Positions 48,837 to 58,080 are shown, counted from the stretch's first letter. The stretch is 64,000 bases of DNA from Isoetes taiwanensis (GCA_021234155.1 JAJEKV010000158.1:617820-681819); one strand, 5' to 3'. The notes: generated by a model not told the origin, from the letters alone. Numbers and translations: made by a program.

Positions 48837-49059
48837 TGACAATGTTGAGGAAAACAAGCAGATGCAGAAAACAGTAACGAATTGTATTGAGATGTGAGCT
48901 AAATACAATGAGTTCCTAGAATCATGGAACTAGAGAATCTAATAAAGAACTACTGTAAATGAAGTAACGGCTAGTTGGTGGTTGGTGCAGTCTCCTGCCT
49001 GCCATCCTCCACGTGTGCTGCTGGAGACTGAGTGATGTCAGGACTTGTATACACTGACA
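48837..49059 (-). repeat. 5' LTR of Copia 2
   Basis: 223 bases. On the minus strand it starts TGTCAGTGTATACAAG and ends CAACATTGTCA. It matches 38,906-39,108 apart from small indels and is flanked by TGTTT. Confidence 0.88.
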
Positions 49060-49222
49060 TGTTTATAAGCTTGAGATCTCTTCTTTCATGCTGGACCTTA
49101 ACACGTATCTAGAACAGCCAGTGCAGATGAAAGACTTTGCACTGCACATCCAAAAAAATCGTCCAGCTTAATGGTTTGTTTTTTTGACCCATTTCATGAT
49201 CGATTCCCTGCAAAACTACTCG

Positions 49223-49405
49223 TGGCATGCATAAAACCTTGATTTCGAGTCTGCATATGGGCTGTGGTAAGCAGAGTTTATGCACTTCTTTAAACGTTTG
49301 GAGTTTTGACGGCCGCACGGCATGCACCAAACTTTGATTTCGAATCTGCATATCAGTAAATGGGTTGTGATAAACAGGATTTACGCATTTCTTTAAAGCT
49401 TGGGA
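49223..49405 (+). repeat. Tandem duplication, period about 95 bp
   Basis: Two diverged units (from GGCATGCATAAAACC at 49,223 and GGCATGCACCAAAC at 49,318) share TTGATTTCGA[GA]TCTGCATAT and TTCTTTAAA. Confidence 0.7.
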
Positions 49406-50140
49406 GCACCCAGCACATTCAGCAGGCACTTCTCATGCAGTGCCAATTTGCAATTTAGTCAGCATGTTGAGGACGAAAGGAGACGACGCAGCAGTGAATT
49501 CTTAAGCAGCGAATGCAGCAGTGGTGTCTCTTACCGAATTAGCTGGCAGCTCTGGTGTGGCATGAAACGCACAAATGATGTGCTAGCTATACTCGCCACC
49601 CAACCACGAGCTCAGCACAGATACTGAATGCCCTATGAGCTATCCCCCGAGCCTCTTTATAGCTAGCAAACCCTCTAAAGGGGTTGCATGCATCCATAGA
49701 GGGTTTGCTAGCACAATGGGGATGTTGTGCTCAGCTAGAGTACACCGTCTATCCCTGCCAGCAGTTTGGTCTGTCGCATTTTTTTCTCATCGGCTCCCAC
49801 CACTGTCTCCTACCAGAAGGTATGTGCTTAATTTTGAAATTCGTTATCAAGTCAATTGCACTAATTTGTGCAATTACCCGTGGATGACATGCTTTGTTGA
49901 TGCAGTTGCATTTATGGCAACTCAATGCTCAAGCCAATTTTATTTTAGAATTCCTGCCTATTTAATTGCATAAACAGTTGAATACTCTGCCCTGTTTCTG
50001 TCCCCGAAGTTTTGAAGATGAACACCATAAGTATGCCAGTTTTGAAGATGAACACCACTTCTAGCCTCTACTTCGACTTTTGATCATAATCATGTAAATC
50101 CAATCTATGTGCCTCTACAAGAGATACCTCGAATGTAATG
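49406..50140. other. Unrecognised region with a perfect 16-bp-arm hairpin
   Basis: Open frames on the plus strand at 49,400-49,627 and 49,635-49,973 show no known motif. The second lies over a perfect inverted repeat: GCTAGCAAACCCTCTA at 49,662-49,677 and its complement at 49,697-49,712, 19 bases apart. The block ACCACTTCTAGCCTCTAC with TTGATCAT at about 50,055-50,088 recurs at about 38,154-38,184. Confidence 0.4.
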
Positions 50141-50145
50141 ACTCA

Positions 50146-50475
50146 AACTTCCCCATTCGAAGATCACATCATTTAATAACTTAAACTTCACGAGAAGAAC
50201 TCTAAATTATTAAGTCCATCTATAGAGACCCAAAATAATTTCATATTTGTTTTCTACATGTATCCAAACCATGACGGTGTGGATATACAATATTACTGCA
50301 CCTTTTTCTTGTCTTAGCCGATAACTTCACCATTCAAAAATTGCATCATTTAATAATTTAAACTCAGGAGAAGAACCTCAAATTATTAAGTCCATCTTGA
50401 GAGACATAAAATAAATCATGACAGTGTGAATATGGAATACTACTGCATCTTTTTCTTTTGTCTTAGCGAGTATGT
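50146..50475 (+). repeat. Tandem duplication, period about 180 bp
   Basis: Two diverged units share CATCATTTAATAA, GAGAAGAAC, AAATTATTAAGTCCATCT, TACTGCA[CT]CTTTTTCTT and GTCTTAGC. There is no coding capacity. Confidence 0.7.
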
Positions 50476-50796
50476 GGTACAGGCTCTCTCTCACCCCATT
50501 GTAAACTTGCAAAATTTTCCCAAACATATTCAAGGCATATGTACACGTAACCTTGATGAGACAAGGTAATTTTGAGCATCATCTTTCTATCGACACTAGG
50601 TCATTGCTTATGAAAAGGGTATCTTTTGCACCAAATTGACTAAATTTCGTATACACATTATTCATATGAAAAAATCAAAGTTTTGTTCAGTTTTGGGATG
50701 TCATTAGATAAATTATCTTGATTTTGTTTAGATGGCATGTTCCTTTCAAGCATAGTCGGACCAATGGCCGCCCCTATACGAGCCTCTGACACACGA

Positions 50797-51056
50797 GTGC
50801 ATATTCACATGGGGATGACTCCGGGCAACGAGAGCTGTTGGATGGGCATATTCACCCCTTATTCCTTAATCTACACCGTATGTAAAGTTCCTCGTTTGTG
50901 GGGTATGCAAGTACAAAATTTGCTATACTGTATAACAAGATTCGCAAAATACTATAAGATTTCAAGCGGAATACTATATGGTGTTGATTTCGTACGTGCA
51001 AAATACAATTTTGAGGGCTCTCGCTGCCCTACGTCACCCCCCGTGTGAATATGCAC
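50797..51056. mobile_element. Possible MITE of about 260 bp
   Basis: Inverted ends: GTGCATATTCACA at 50,797, then GGGGATGAC to 50,819; its complement at 51,033-51,056 (GTCACCCCCC, then GTGTGAATATGCAC). They match over about 22 bases with small differences. A partial third copy of the GTCACCCCCCGGTGTGA end lies at 51,368. No target duplication was seen. No coding capacity. Confidence 0.45.
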
Positions 51057-51119
51057 CCAAATCAAAGGGGGTTTAAGGGGGATTTTAATTTAAATATGTT
51101 GGACCCAATGGTTGTGTTA

Positions 51120-51345
51120 ATTAATGTCAATGGTAGTTATGTGTTGGTTGTTAATGTCAATGGTTGTTATGTGTTGGTTGTTATGTGTTGGGGGATTTAA
51201 TTTTTATATGTTGGATGTTAATGGTTTGTGTTGCAAATTTTTTTTTTTTATGTGTTGGTTGTTAATGTCAATGGTTGTTATGTGTTGGGGGATTTAATTT
51301 TTATATGTTGGATGTTAATGGTTTGTGTTGCAAATTTTTTTTTTT
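51120..51345 (+). repeat. Tandem repeat of TATGTGTTGGTTGTTAATG type
   Basis: Short units (TGTTAATGTCAATGGTTGTTATG, cut here into overlapping words) build two longer copies of about 100 bases. Each ends with GTGTTGCAAA and a run of 9-11 T (near 51,238 and 51,338). Confidence 0.7.
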
Positions 51346-51998
51346 GGCCCCTTTGGGACCTTAGGGACGTCACCCCCCGGTGTGACAAAATTTTTAGAAT
51401 TCAACCAGAAAAAACTAGAATTCATTTGAGGCTTTCATCACCTGTAGCTTTTGAATTTCATCACAATAAAACAAATAGAACATAAGTAAAAGTTACAATA
51501 AAGATAGAGCAGATTGATCCCATTATTCTGAAAGTCATAAAGTTTGCAACACCCATACACAAACATTTTTCAACTGGAATTTAATGTTAAAGCCTTTGGC
51601 CTCCATGGATTCTTGTGGTGAGAAACCAAAGTGGGAAACTTTTCTGCTTGTTAGCACAAGGATCTAGAAGCCTTGGAATTTGCTTAATAACTGCCTCAAA
51701 ATCTAAAAATGCATGGTAATGTTTTGCAAACTTCATTCGAAATGAGCCATAAAACAATATCCAATAGCGTAATCCTGTATTAATCAGTTGGTAGGATGTG
51801 AAAGTCTACCAAACCCGGCCGAAAAATTGCTGTTTTAGCATAGATAACTTGATCAAACATATCTATATCATACACTATCAAAAAGTTCCAACACAATAAA
51901 AATCATTTGAAACAGAGCTCTGGATCAAAAGTTATGATAAGAAATGTGTTGCCGGGGGGGAAACTGCACTACATGCGCCCTTCAAGCCCTTCATGTGC

Positions 51999-52190
51999 CC
52001 ATTATGCACCACACACACAAAAAGAGGGCTTTTGTTGTGAGCCATTGGTTGTTGACCATTATGCACCACACGCACAAAAAAAGGGCTTTTTGTTGTGAGC
52101 CATTGGTTTTTGACCATTATGCACCACACGCACAAAAAAAAGGCTTTTGTTGTGAGCCATTGGTTGTTGACCATTGAAAAAAAAAAGGGC
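51999..52190 (+). repeat. Three-unit tandem repeat, period about 58 bp
   Basis: Units start CCATTATGCACCACAC and hold an A-run, GGCTTTTTGTTGTGAGCC-like text and ATTGGTTGTTGA. A fourth, broken unit leads into an A-run at 52,177-52,187. It abuts the point where the transposase-like reading on the minus strand ends. Confidence 0.8.
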
Positions 52191-52204
52191 TAAAATCAAT
52201 GGCT

Positions 52205-53458
52205 CAGAAATGGTGCACTCTAGATGTACGCAAGAAAACTCTTTTTTCCAGAGCACAGTAAAGTAAGAGTAGCAGACAAAGCGTTCTCCAGCCTCAACAC
52301 ACATCTCCTTATAATTATCATTAGACTTCTTGTTTCGCGGAAATTGTCACCAAGTGGTACATAGGGCTGTTAGGGAGTTTCTCACAAGACTCCTTAAAGG
52401 AACCTTCCATCCAGGAAACACATTGAAGGGCATGAATTCTGGTTATGCCTCCTGAATGGCAGTAGTCATTGATGCCTGGATTCTTGTCAAGCCTTTTCTT
52501 GGCGGTCAAGTCGTCTCACGCCTAAAGCATGAATCAATTTGAAGGCCGCTTGACGGGGACTGATTGTGGCCACCATTTGTGTAAGTAAACTTCTCACCAT
52601 CATCTGGCCTAATATTGAAGGCTAAGTAGCCCCTTTGGTCTAGCAGAGTCATTGAACTGTAACTATCACGAATCAACCTCAATTCCTTTAGTCCAATCTT
52701 AAGCAAACAACGTTGAGAACAACAGTGCTTTGTATGTGTTGCCCGCAAGTGAGCCTCGTCCATGAGTTTCTTTCTTCTAACGGTTGTACATGCTTTCTTG
52801 TGTAAGTTACGCTTAAGATTCTTACTTGCAGGGGCTTTGAATTCGAACATGGAGTCTTGTGGCTTTGGTAGGTCCTCGTCTGAGACATCAACATGAGGTG
52901 TTTCTTCGTCTGAGAGATCAACATGAGGTGTACTTGTAGACGCTGAGAGGTTTGGTGTGGGCAAGTCCTTGGGGGAGGTGCTTTCCCTGTCTCTGGGAAA
53001 AAGTAATCGAGGTTGGTGACGGAGTTGACCAGCTCCTGACGTGTCGTAGAACACAGGAGTTGCGTGTTGCTGACTGCTCCCACTTGTTGTAGTACCATTT
53101 AGCGATATGGATGGAGTTGGCGTGATTTGCCTCCGGGGATTTAGCCTACGGTGGACTATGGGCGACGAGCTAAAATGAAGTGGGGTAGGTAGTCTGACCT
53201 CTCTAGCCTGTGGTGGAGTAAAACGCATTGGTGGGGGCAAACGACGTTCAGGAGCTGGGTGTGGTGGAGTAAATTGAATTGGTGGTGGAAGCCGAGGTGG
53301 TCGTGGCTTTGGAGTAAACTCACAATTTTGGGGTTTGAATATCGGAGGCGAATTTTTGAGGCTACTTCGGTGTCAGGTTGAGGAGGTGTGAATGTCATTG
53401 CAGGAGGAAGCATGCGAGCGGGGAGTTGAGGCTCTGCAGGTTCTTTTTCTCGAGCCAT
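52205..53458 (-). pseudogene. Transposase-like gene, N-terminal two thirds
   Basis: ATG at 53,458 opens MAREKEPAEPQLPARMLPPA. After a single-base shift near 53,385 the frame continues with Pro-rich repeats of the form RLPPP-x-x-FTPP (about 53,285-53,200), an acidic Ser-rich linker, a basic stretch, then HCCSQRCLLKIGLKELRLIR (about 52,735-52,680), a Cys-pair module. After a second shift at about 52,506 it reads CVSWMEGSFKESCEKLPNSP and, after a third, YKEMCVEAGERFVCYSYFTV, LWKKEFSCVHLE. The order of a Cys-rich head, a W-x-x-F..E..P block, then Y-K..F..LWKKEF resembles N-terminal halves of a transposase-like family spread in eukaryotes. The catalytic half is missing; a 58-bp tandem repeat begins there. 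Family placement is inference. Confidence 0.45.
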
Positions 53459-53772
53459 ACTTTCGGAAAGTTAGTGTCACACTTGTATAAATTTATACTG
53501 ACGAAGAGCAGACGGTAAAAGTTTACGGGGGATGGTATAAATTTATACTGAGAGAAGGCAAACAAGCGACGGTCAGATAAATTTATCTGAGAGATGGTAT
53601 AAATTTATACGGAGGAGGGCAACAGAGAAAAGAAACGGTATAAATTTATAAAAACTCTGACAGTTGTATTGAAAACTTTATGGAGAAGTGCTATAAAACG
53701 AAAGACCTAGCGAGAGGTACTTTAAGCCCGGCGGCCAACCTATTTTCTACATACGGCTGCTAGGAGTCCAAA
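53459..53772. promoter_or_regulatory. Divergent promoter region with palindrome copies
   Basis: This 314-bp gap separates the starts of the transposase-like gene (minus) and the ParB-methyltransferase gene (plus). It holds five palindromes centred at about 53,491, 53,541, 53,581, 53,603 and 53,644. The third is the variant TCAGATAAATTTATCTGA, whose changed arms are still complementary. TATAAA elements inside each palindrome could also serve as TATA boxes on both strands. Confidence 0.5.
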
Positions 53773-54210
53773 ATGCCATTTGCGCTTTATATACCCCCAA
53801 ATTGCTTCTCCGAACGGTATAAAGCGAACCCATACGACCATGGCCACGTAAGTCTACTATCCGTCATTGTTTTAGTTTCTCTTTTGTTATAACTGTTAGA
53901 GTTTAAGCCGCGGTCGGTATAAATTTATACCGATATGGTTACGGGCGGTATAAACCGCAGCTCGAACTACGATATTATAAATTTATAAATCAAGAAGATA
54001 GTCTGGGCGGTATAAATTTATACCGCTCGTGCTCGAGCGGTATAAATTTATACCGTTCCAGAACCATTTCGGTATAAATTTATACCGACTGTGTTCGAGA
54101 GGTATAAATTTATACCGCTTCGTGTTCGAATCCAGATAAATTTATACTTTCGAGAACCATTTCGGTATAAATTTATACCGACTGTGTTCGAGCGGTATAA
54201 ATTTATACCG
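53485..54210. repeat. Palindrome array 1, GTATAAATTTATAC core
   Basis: About 15 copies. In intron 1 of the plus-strand gene the centres lie at about 53,923, 53,951 (partial), 53,981, 54,016, 54,046, 54,078, 54,108, 54,140, 54,171 and 54,201, a pitch of 28-35 and mostly 30-32 bp. Perfect examples are TCGGTATAAATTTATACCGA (53,914-53,933) and GCGGTATAAATTTATACCGC (54,007-54,026). Spacers are 12-14 bp and alternate between two or three related texts (CTGTGTTCGAG, TTCCAGAACCATT). Confidence 0.95.
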
Positions 54211-57200
54211 TTCCAGAACCACTTTGGAATCTTGGTGTCTAGTGCTTAAAGAATGGTCCCGAACCTTAATATTTTAGTAATATTGTTGTGTTTTAAGCTT
54301 AATTGACACAAATAAAGCGTTAATTTAGTGTCGATTTTATGCCCTTTCAGCCTCTTTTTTTTCTTTTTTTGTTTCAAAAGTCGAAAAAAGGTTCCTTTCT
54401 TGTTTTAAAATGGTTTTTTTACACTTTTTCCAGCCCTAAGATCAAGTTTGTACAAAAAAGGCCAATCATCAAAGGTCGCACCACGGAGCCACGGACTTAT
54501 GAACTTACGAACAGACTGCACGAGAATGCGTCCTGGGGGCAAGAGAGAGCAAACCCACTGAGTTGTACCTTTACTTGTGCCACCATTCAGGGAAGGGCAA
54601 GTTCAAGGCTGATGGATTATTACCCTGCTGGCGAAATGATAAGCCTTGTTACTACAGAGAACGATGATGAAGTTTTGATGCAGTGCAACCATGACAAGGG
54701 GGTGGTTTACTATGTTCTCAATAGTAGAATGCTTAGAATAAGCATGTGCAAGCCCAAAGACGTCTATGATTACATTGCGGACAATTACAAGAACGGCTTT
54801 GTAAGTTATTCTTAGTTGCTTTCCGTATAAATTTATACCGTCATTCTCTAACTTAATTCTGCATTACAGGACATAGTAGAAATTTTGATGTCAGTAGTGC
54901 TGTGCGAAGAAAACGTGTTGGTCAAGGGCCTATGGTACCCCCGTAATATCGAAGAGGAAGATAGGGAGGAAGTATTAGAGGAAGAGGAAGAGGAGGAACC
55001 AGTCGTCACAAAGGGAAAGGGTAGGAAGCATTCCCTGGTAGTAGATACACAGCCTCCTACCAAGAAAAAGTCTAGAACCACAAAGTCCTTGACTATAGAG
55101 GAGTCAGCAGAAGCTCTTCAGAAGGCTCCTGGAGCAGATATCGTTGTGAAGCCCGCAGATAAGTCGAGTGCTATTCTCAAGCGGGTTAATGAAACCAAAT
55201 CGCCAAGACCATTTCTTTGACACTAAGCACTATTAAGAGGCCACCAAAAATGAAGATGGGGTGAGTGCTTCAGTCCGAAAGTTGTACAGCGGCACATGTG
55301 GCTATCCTTAAGCAAAGAATGAGAAGGAATCCTCATGCCCATGTGTCGCCACTAGTTGTGATGGTAGACAAGTCAAGGCAACCAATTAAAAGACTACAAA
55401 AGGCGATTTTGAAGATTACACCTATTATGTTCTTGGAGGCACACATAGTTATAAAGCAAGAAAAGAACTTTCAAAAGAAGAAAGCCGTGAATGAAGTCCG
55501 GAAGAGTGGAAGCACATATATCTATGTGGGGGTGTATGACGAAGAGGCAAAAGTCATTGCCGCGTGAGTCACAATCTAGACAATGACTTCGGACTAAAGA
55601 TGAGCCTAATAGACAAGATTCGCTTCATGCACCGAGTGCGTGGATTTCAAACAAATGCATGGAGACGACTTCGAAAACAAAAAGAACAAGCTTCAAGAGC
55701 TTGAGAAGCCCGTGTGACAGAGTCTTTGCCTCGATTATGATTAGGATAAGAAACCCATTATGGCTGTCAAACAATACGATAACTACTTTCAAATTTCGCC
55801 GAGATGGTCAAGTAAGTAAAAGCTTCAATTCAATCTTTTTGTAGTATGTTTAGCGTGGTTAGAAGTTTGTAATAGCCATGTGACAGTATAAATTTATACC
55901 GAGCCGGTCGCGGTATAAATTTATCGGCGCCATGGTATAAATTTATCTATTCGCGCGGTATAACCGCCCGGGTCCTTGAAGATAAATTTATACCGTGCGG
56001 GCCTTAAAGATAAATTTATTCTGCAGATCGGTGCGGTATAAATTTATACCGCGCTGGGTCAGCGGTGTAAATTTAAACGCTGACCGGGCACGGTATAATT
56101 TATATGCACACGGTATAAATTTATACCGTGCTGAGTCGCCGTGCCCATCTTCTTACGCCATTCAACACTAAACTTCGTTTGACCATTTACAGGTGTGGGA
56201 TCTTCAAGAGAGAATTTTTTTGTATGTTCGAAGATGGGGAGCTTAAAGAACAAGCTAGCAGCGCAGGAAAGAAACCAAAGAAAGGTGGTGAATCAAAACA
56301 AAAAAATATGAGCATTGTACCCGGGCGCATTCTGAGGTCTCAAAAAAAAGAAATATTTGTTAGCTGTTGGAAAAAGTAGTTGCCAAAGAATTCACATTGG
56401 ACGAGATGGTCAAAGGAAGCTAAGGCGTAAGCCTCACTTCCTATGCCATGTTTTTTCTACCTTTTTACGTCTTACAATATTTTTCCCTTGCGGTCGGAAA
56501 AGACATTGTCACTTGCCGGGCCGAGTTAATGAAGCGGCTCAACCTAGAAGAATTTGGGAGGAGTGCAAACTTTGTACCCAAGTTGCACCCCGAGATAGTA
56601 TCATCGAGCAGCACCGTTAACTTTAGTGGGCTGGGTAAGTTTTGCAAAAATATGTTATGTGTTTGTGCCTTTGTCTCACATTACTCTTCTGAACAAGAAG
56701 AAGGGCTACCAACCTGGATTCTTAAACCTGGTTCGTAGGGCCAAGGAAGAGAGGCAAAGGCTTAAGGCAATTGAGCAGGGTAAAGAGGTCGCCACTTCCG
56801 GTTTGACTCTACATATGAGAGATTTACTACATTTGGTCGGGGCCCAAGTCTGGGGTTGTTCGGTGATTGTACAAGCACTGGGGACTCTTTAGAAAAGCAA
56901 AATTTTTACATTATGCATTGCAGATATTCCTTATGGATTTAAAATAAAGGATAGCTTTTGATGAGGAGGTTTTCACTCACGTGCAAGTCCGGTCTTTCTG
57001 GATGGCCTAAAAGAAGTCACGACATCCCGAACTTGGAGGGTCATCATTTTCATTCCGACTGGCAGGCGATATGATTGCTTAAACCTATGGGGAGCGATGC
57101 TGTGGCCCGGCCAAAACGTGTTTGGTAAGCTTTACAATTAACGCCTTTTTTTCCGGTAACTCCACGGTATAAATTTATACCACATCTCTTAAGGTTTAAA

Positions 57201-58080
57201 TTTTAAAGGTTGGAACAACCAGGTAGTGGTATAAATTTAACTTGACAAAGGCAATGTGCGTATAAAATTTATACGGCTTTGCCGCCGTGGTATAAATTTA
57301 TCAAACAAGGCAACCGTGGTATAAGTTTATACCGCCACACTAGGGCTAACTAATTTTCCTTGTTTTCTTTTTTTACTAATTTCTAATTGTTGTATTGCTT
57401 GGCGGGCTTAAAACAAAACGTCAAGGGTCATGGTGGTGGTCCGCTTAGTGAGCTGTTTCGAGCATTTTCATATAGGTTTTTTGGTAGCGGATACCAAAAA
57501 CCATGATTCATTTTAACGCCTTGATAATGAGAAGACTCCTCCACGCAATGCATTTCAGGTTCAATTTGTTGCGAGAAATTAAAGAGATTACGGCGACAAG
57601 GCGGCGTGGTGTCCCAATATCGGCCCACAGACATCTTATTAATAATTTGTCTGATGGTTTTCTAAGCCATACAGGCCTGGATCTTAGATGCCTTTACGGA
57701 TCAGGCACCCATGGCCGGTTTAAGCCCTTAGCGGGGCGCAATGTCGATCTCGGTCGACATAGACCCGGATAAAGTGAGTTTCATCGGGACCGGGATAAGC
57801 TCTTGTGAATCCTTTCACGATGAAAGCTGGGAGGAGCCGGAGCGGTGCCAGCCGATGCTAAGGGCACTTACTGCAATCACGACCTCCACTACGGGGAAGA
57901 AAAGATGAGGAGGTGGAGTTTATCCACTTGGAGAAATTTTGGGTGGTGCCGAGCAGGAGAAACCCCCCTATGTTAGTAGGTCGGAATCGAGGAAGGCGTC
58001 TCGCTGTTATAAGCTTCGCAAGAGCCGGATCCTAAGGGGAACGAGAGTCCACGTGGATTTGGGAAGAACCACCTCTCCCA
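53773..58080 (+). CDS. Spliced ParB-domain / beta-class DNA amino-methyltransferase gene
   Basis: Exon 1 (53,773-53,847) starts MPFALYIPPNCFSERYKANP and ends at GTAAGT. Exon 2 is 54,434-54,800, exon 3 54,870-55,811, exon 4 from 56,193, with further exons to about 58,080; most donors are GTAAGT. Exon 3 carries a KR-rich linker, then PLVVMV, YYVLGGTHSYKARKEL and YVGVYDEEAKVIAA across frame shifts: the ParB/sulfiredoxin-like fold. Later exons give DIPYG (56,923-56,937, motif IV), a WRVIIFIPTG strand, then GSGTH (57,698-57,712, motif I) and VDIDPDKV (57,753-57,776). Motif IV before I is the beta-class order of N6-adenine/N4-cytosine methyltransferases. ParB plus methyltransferase is a known phage/plasmid pairing. 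Introns exclude bacterial contamination. Several stops and shifts occur, so activity is uncertain. Confidence 0.65.
54434..54800 (+). CDS. Exon 2 of the ParB-methyltransferase gene
   Basis: The acceptor follows ACACTTTTTCCAG and the donor is GTAAGT. The single open frame includes KFVQKRPIIKGRTTEPRTYE, then MISLVTTENDDEVLMQCNHD and KPKDVYDYIADNYKNGF. I do not recognise the domain. Its phase does not fit exon 1 directly, so either a base is missing or another small exon lies between. Confidence 0.55.
54824..54840. repeat. Single palindrome in intron 2
   Basis: CGTATAAATTTATACCG lies in the 69-bp intron between the GTAAGT donor at 54,801 and the CAG acceptor at 54,867-54,869. It is one more copy of the same palindrome, centred at about 54,831. 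Confidence 0.9.
54870..55811 (+). CDS. Exon 3, acidic linker and ParB-like domain
   Basis: It opens DIVEILMSVVLCEENVLVKG, followed by a run of Glu (about 54,950-54,995) and a basic nuclear-localisation-like PPTKKKSRTT. Then LSTIKRPPKMKMG, HVAILKQRMRRNPHAHVSPL, VVMV, LGGTHSYKARKEL, YVGVYDEEAKVIAA and SLIDKIRFMHRVRGF follow the order of a ParB N-terminal domain and the helix after it. At least four frame changes are needed. The donor GTAAGT is at 55,812. Confidence 0.6.
55886..56130. repeat. Palindrome array 2
   Basis: About ten copies in the intron between 55,812 and 56,192. Centres are at about 55,892, 55,919, 55,941, 55,957 (partial), 55,986, 56,014, 56,042, 56,071, 56,097 (partial) and 56,119, a pitch mostly of 26-29 bp. 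56,109-56,130 is a perfect 22-bp palindrome. At 56,057-56,086 the core is degenerate, but the outer arms GGTCAGCG / CGCTGACC are perfect complements. Confidence 0.95.
57166..57336. repeat. Palindrome array 3
   Basis: Six copies or remnants centred at about 57,173, 57,200, 57,235, 57,267, 57,296 and 57,325 (pitch 27-35), in the intron after the GTAAGC donor at 57,124. 57,259-57,275 is a variant with one extra A. One further copy, GTATAAATTTATCTG, lies at 58,087. Confidence 0.9.

Larger units (their letters stand above)
38906..49059 (-). mobile_element. Ty1/Copia retrotransposon 2 with LTRs and TSD, interrupted in gag
   Basis: Both LTRs are found (48,837-49,059 and 38,906-39,108), with TGTCA/TGACA ends. 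They are flanked by the 5-bp target duplication TGTTT at 38,901-38,905 and 49,060-49,064. The primer site lies next to the 5' LTR and a purine-rich GTGGGGAG tract next to the 3' LTR. The minus-strand order is gag, protease, integrase, reverse transcriptase, RNase H, i.e. Copia. The LTRs differ by small indels, including a 22-base block missing from the 3' copy. A foreign insert of about 5.2 kb (43,300-48,515) splits gag, so the element itself is about 4.9 kb. Confidence 0.9.

Noticed and set aside
48820-48840. A tRNA gene near 48,830
   Set aside because: Only the short complement of the initiator Met-tRNA 3' end is present. It abuts an LTR and is a primer binding site.
51932-52304. Open frames within the 58-bp tandem repeat
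   Set aside because: They repeat the same peptide because the DNA unit repeats. Only the part above about 52,205 on the minus strand belongs to the transposase-like reading.
53914-54210. Array of palindromic repeats with short spacers read as a CRISPR array
   Set aside because: The repeats are 14-22-bp palindromes, spacers are only 12-14 bp and recur among themselves, and the setting is an intron of a plant gene with no cas genes.
53773-58080. Bacterial or phage contamination as the source of the ParB-methyltransferase
   Set aside because: The coding parts are split by introns with GTAAGT donors and pyrimidine-CAG acceptors, and they lie between plant-type genes and transposons.
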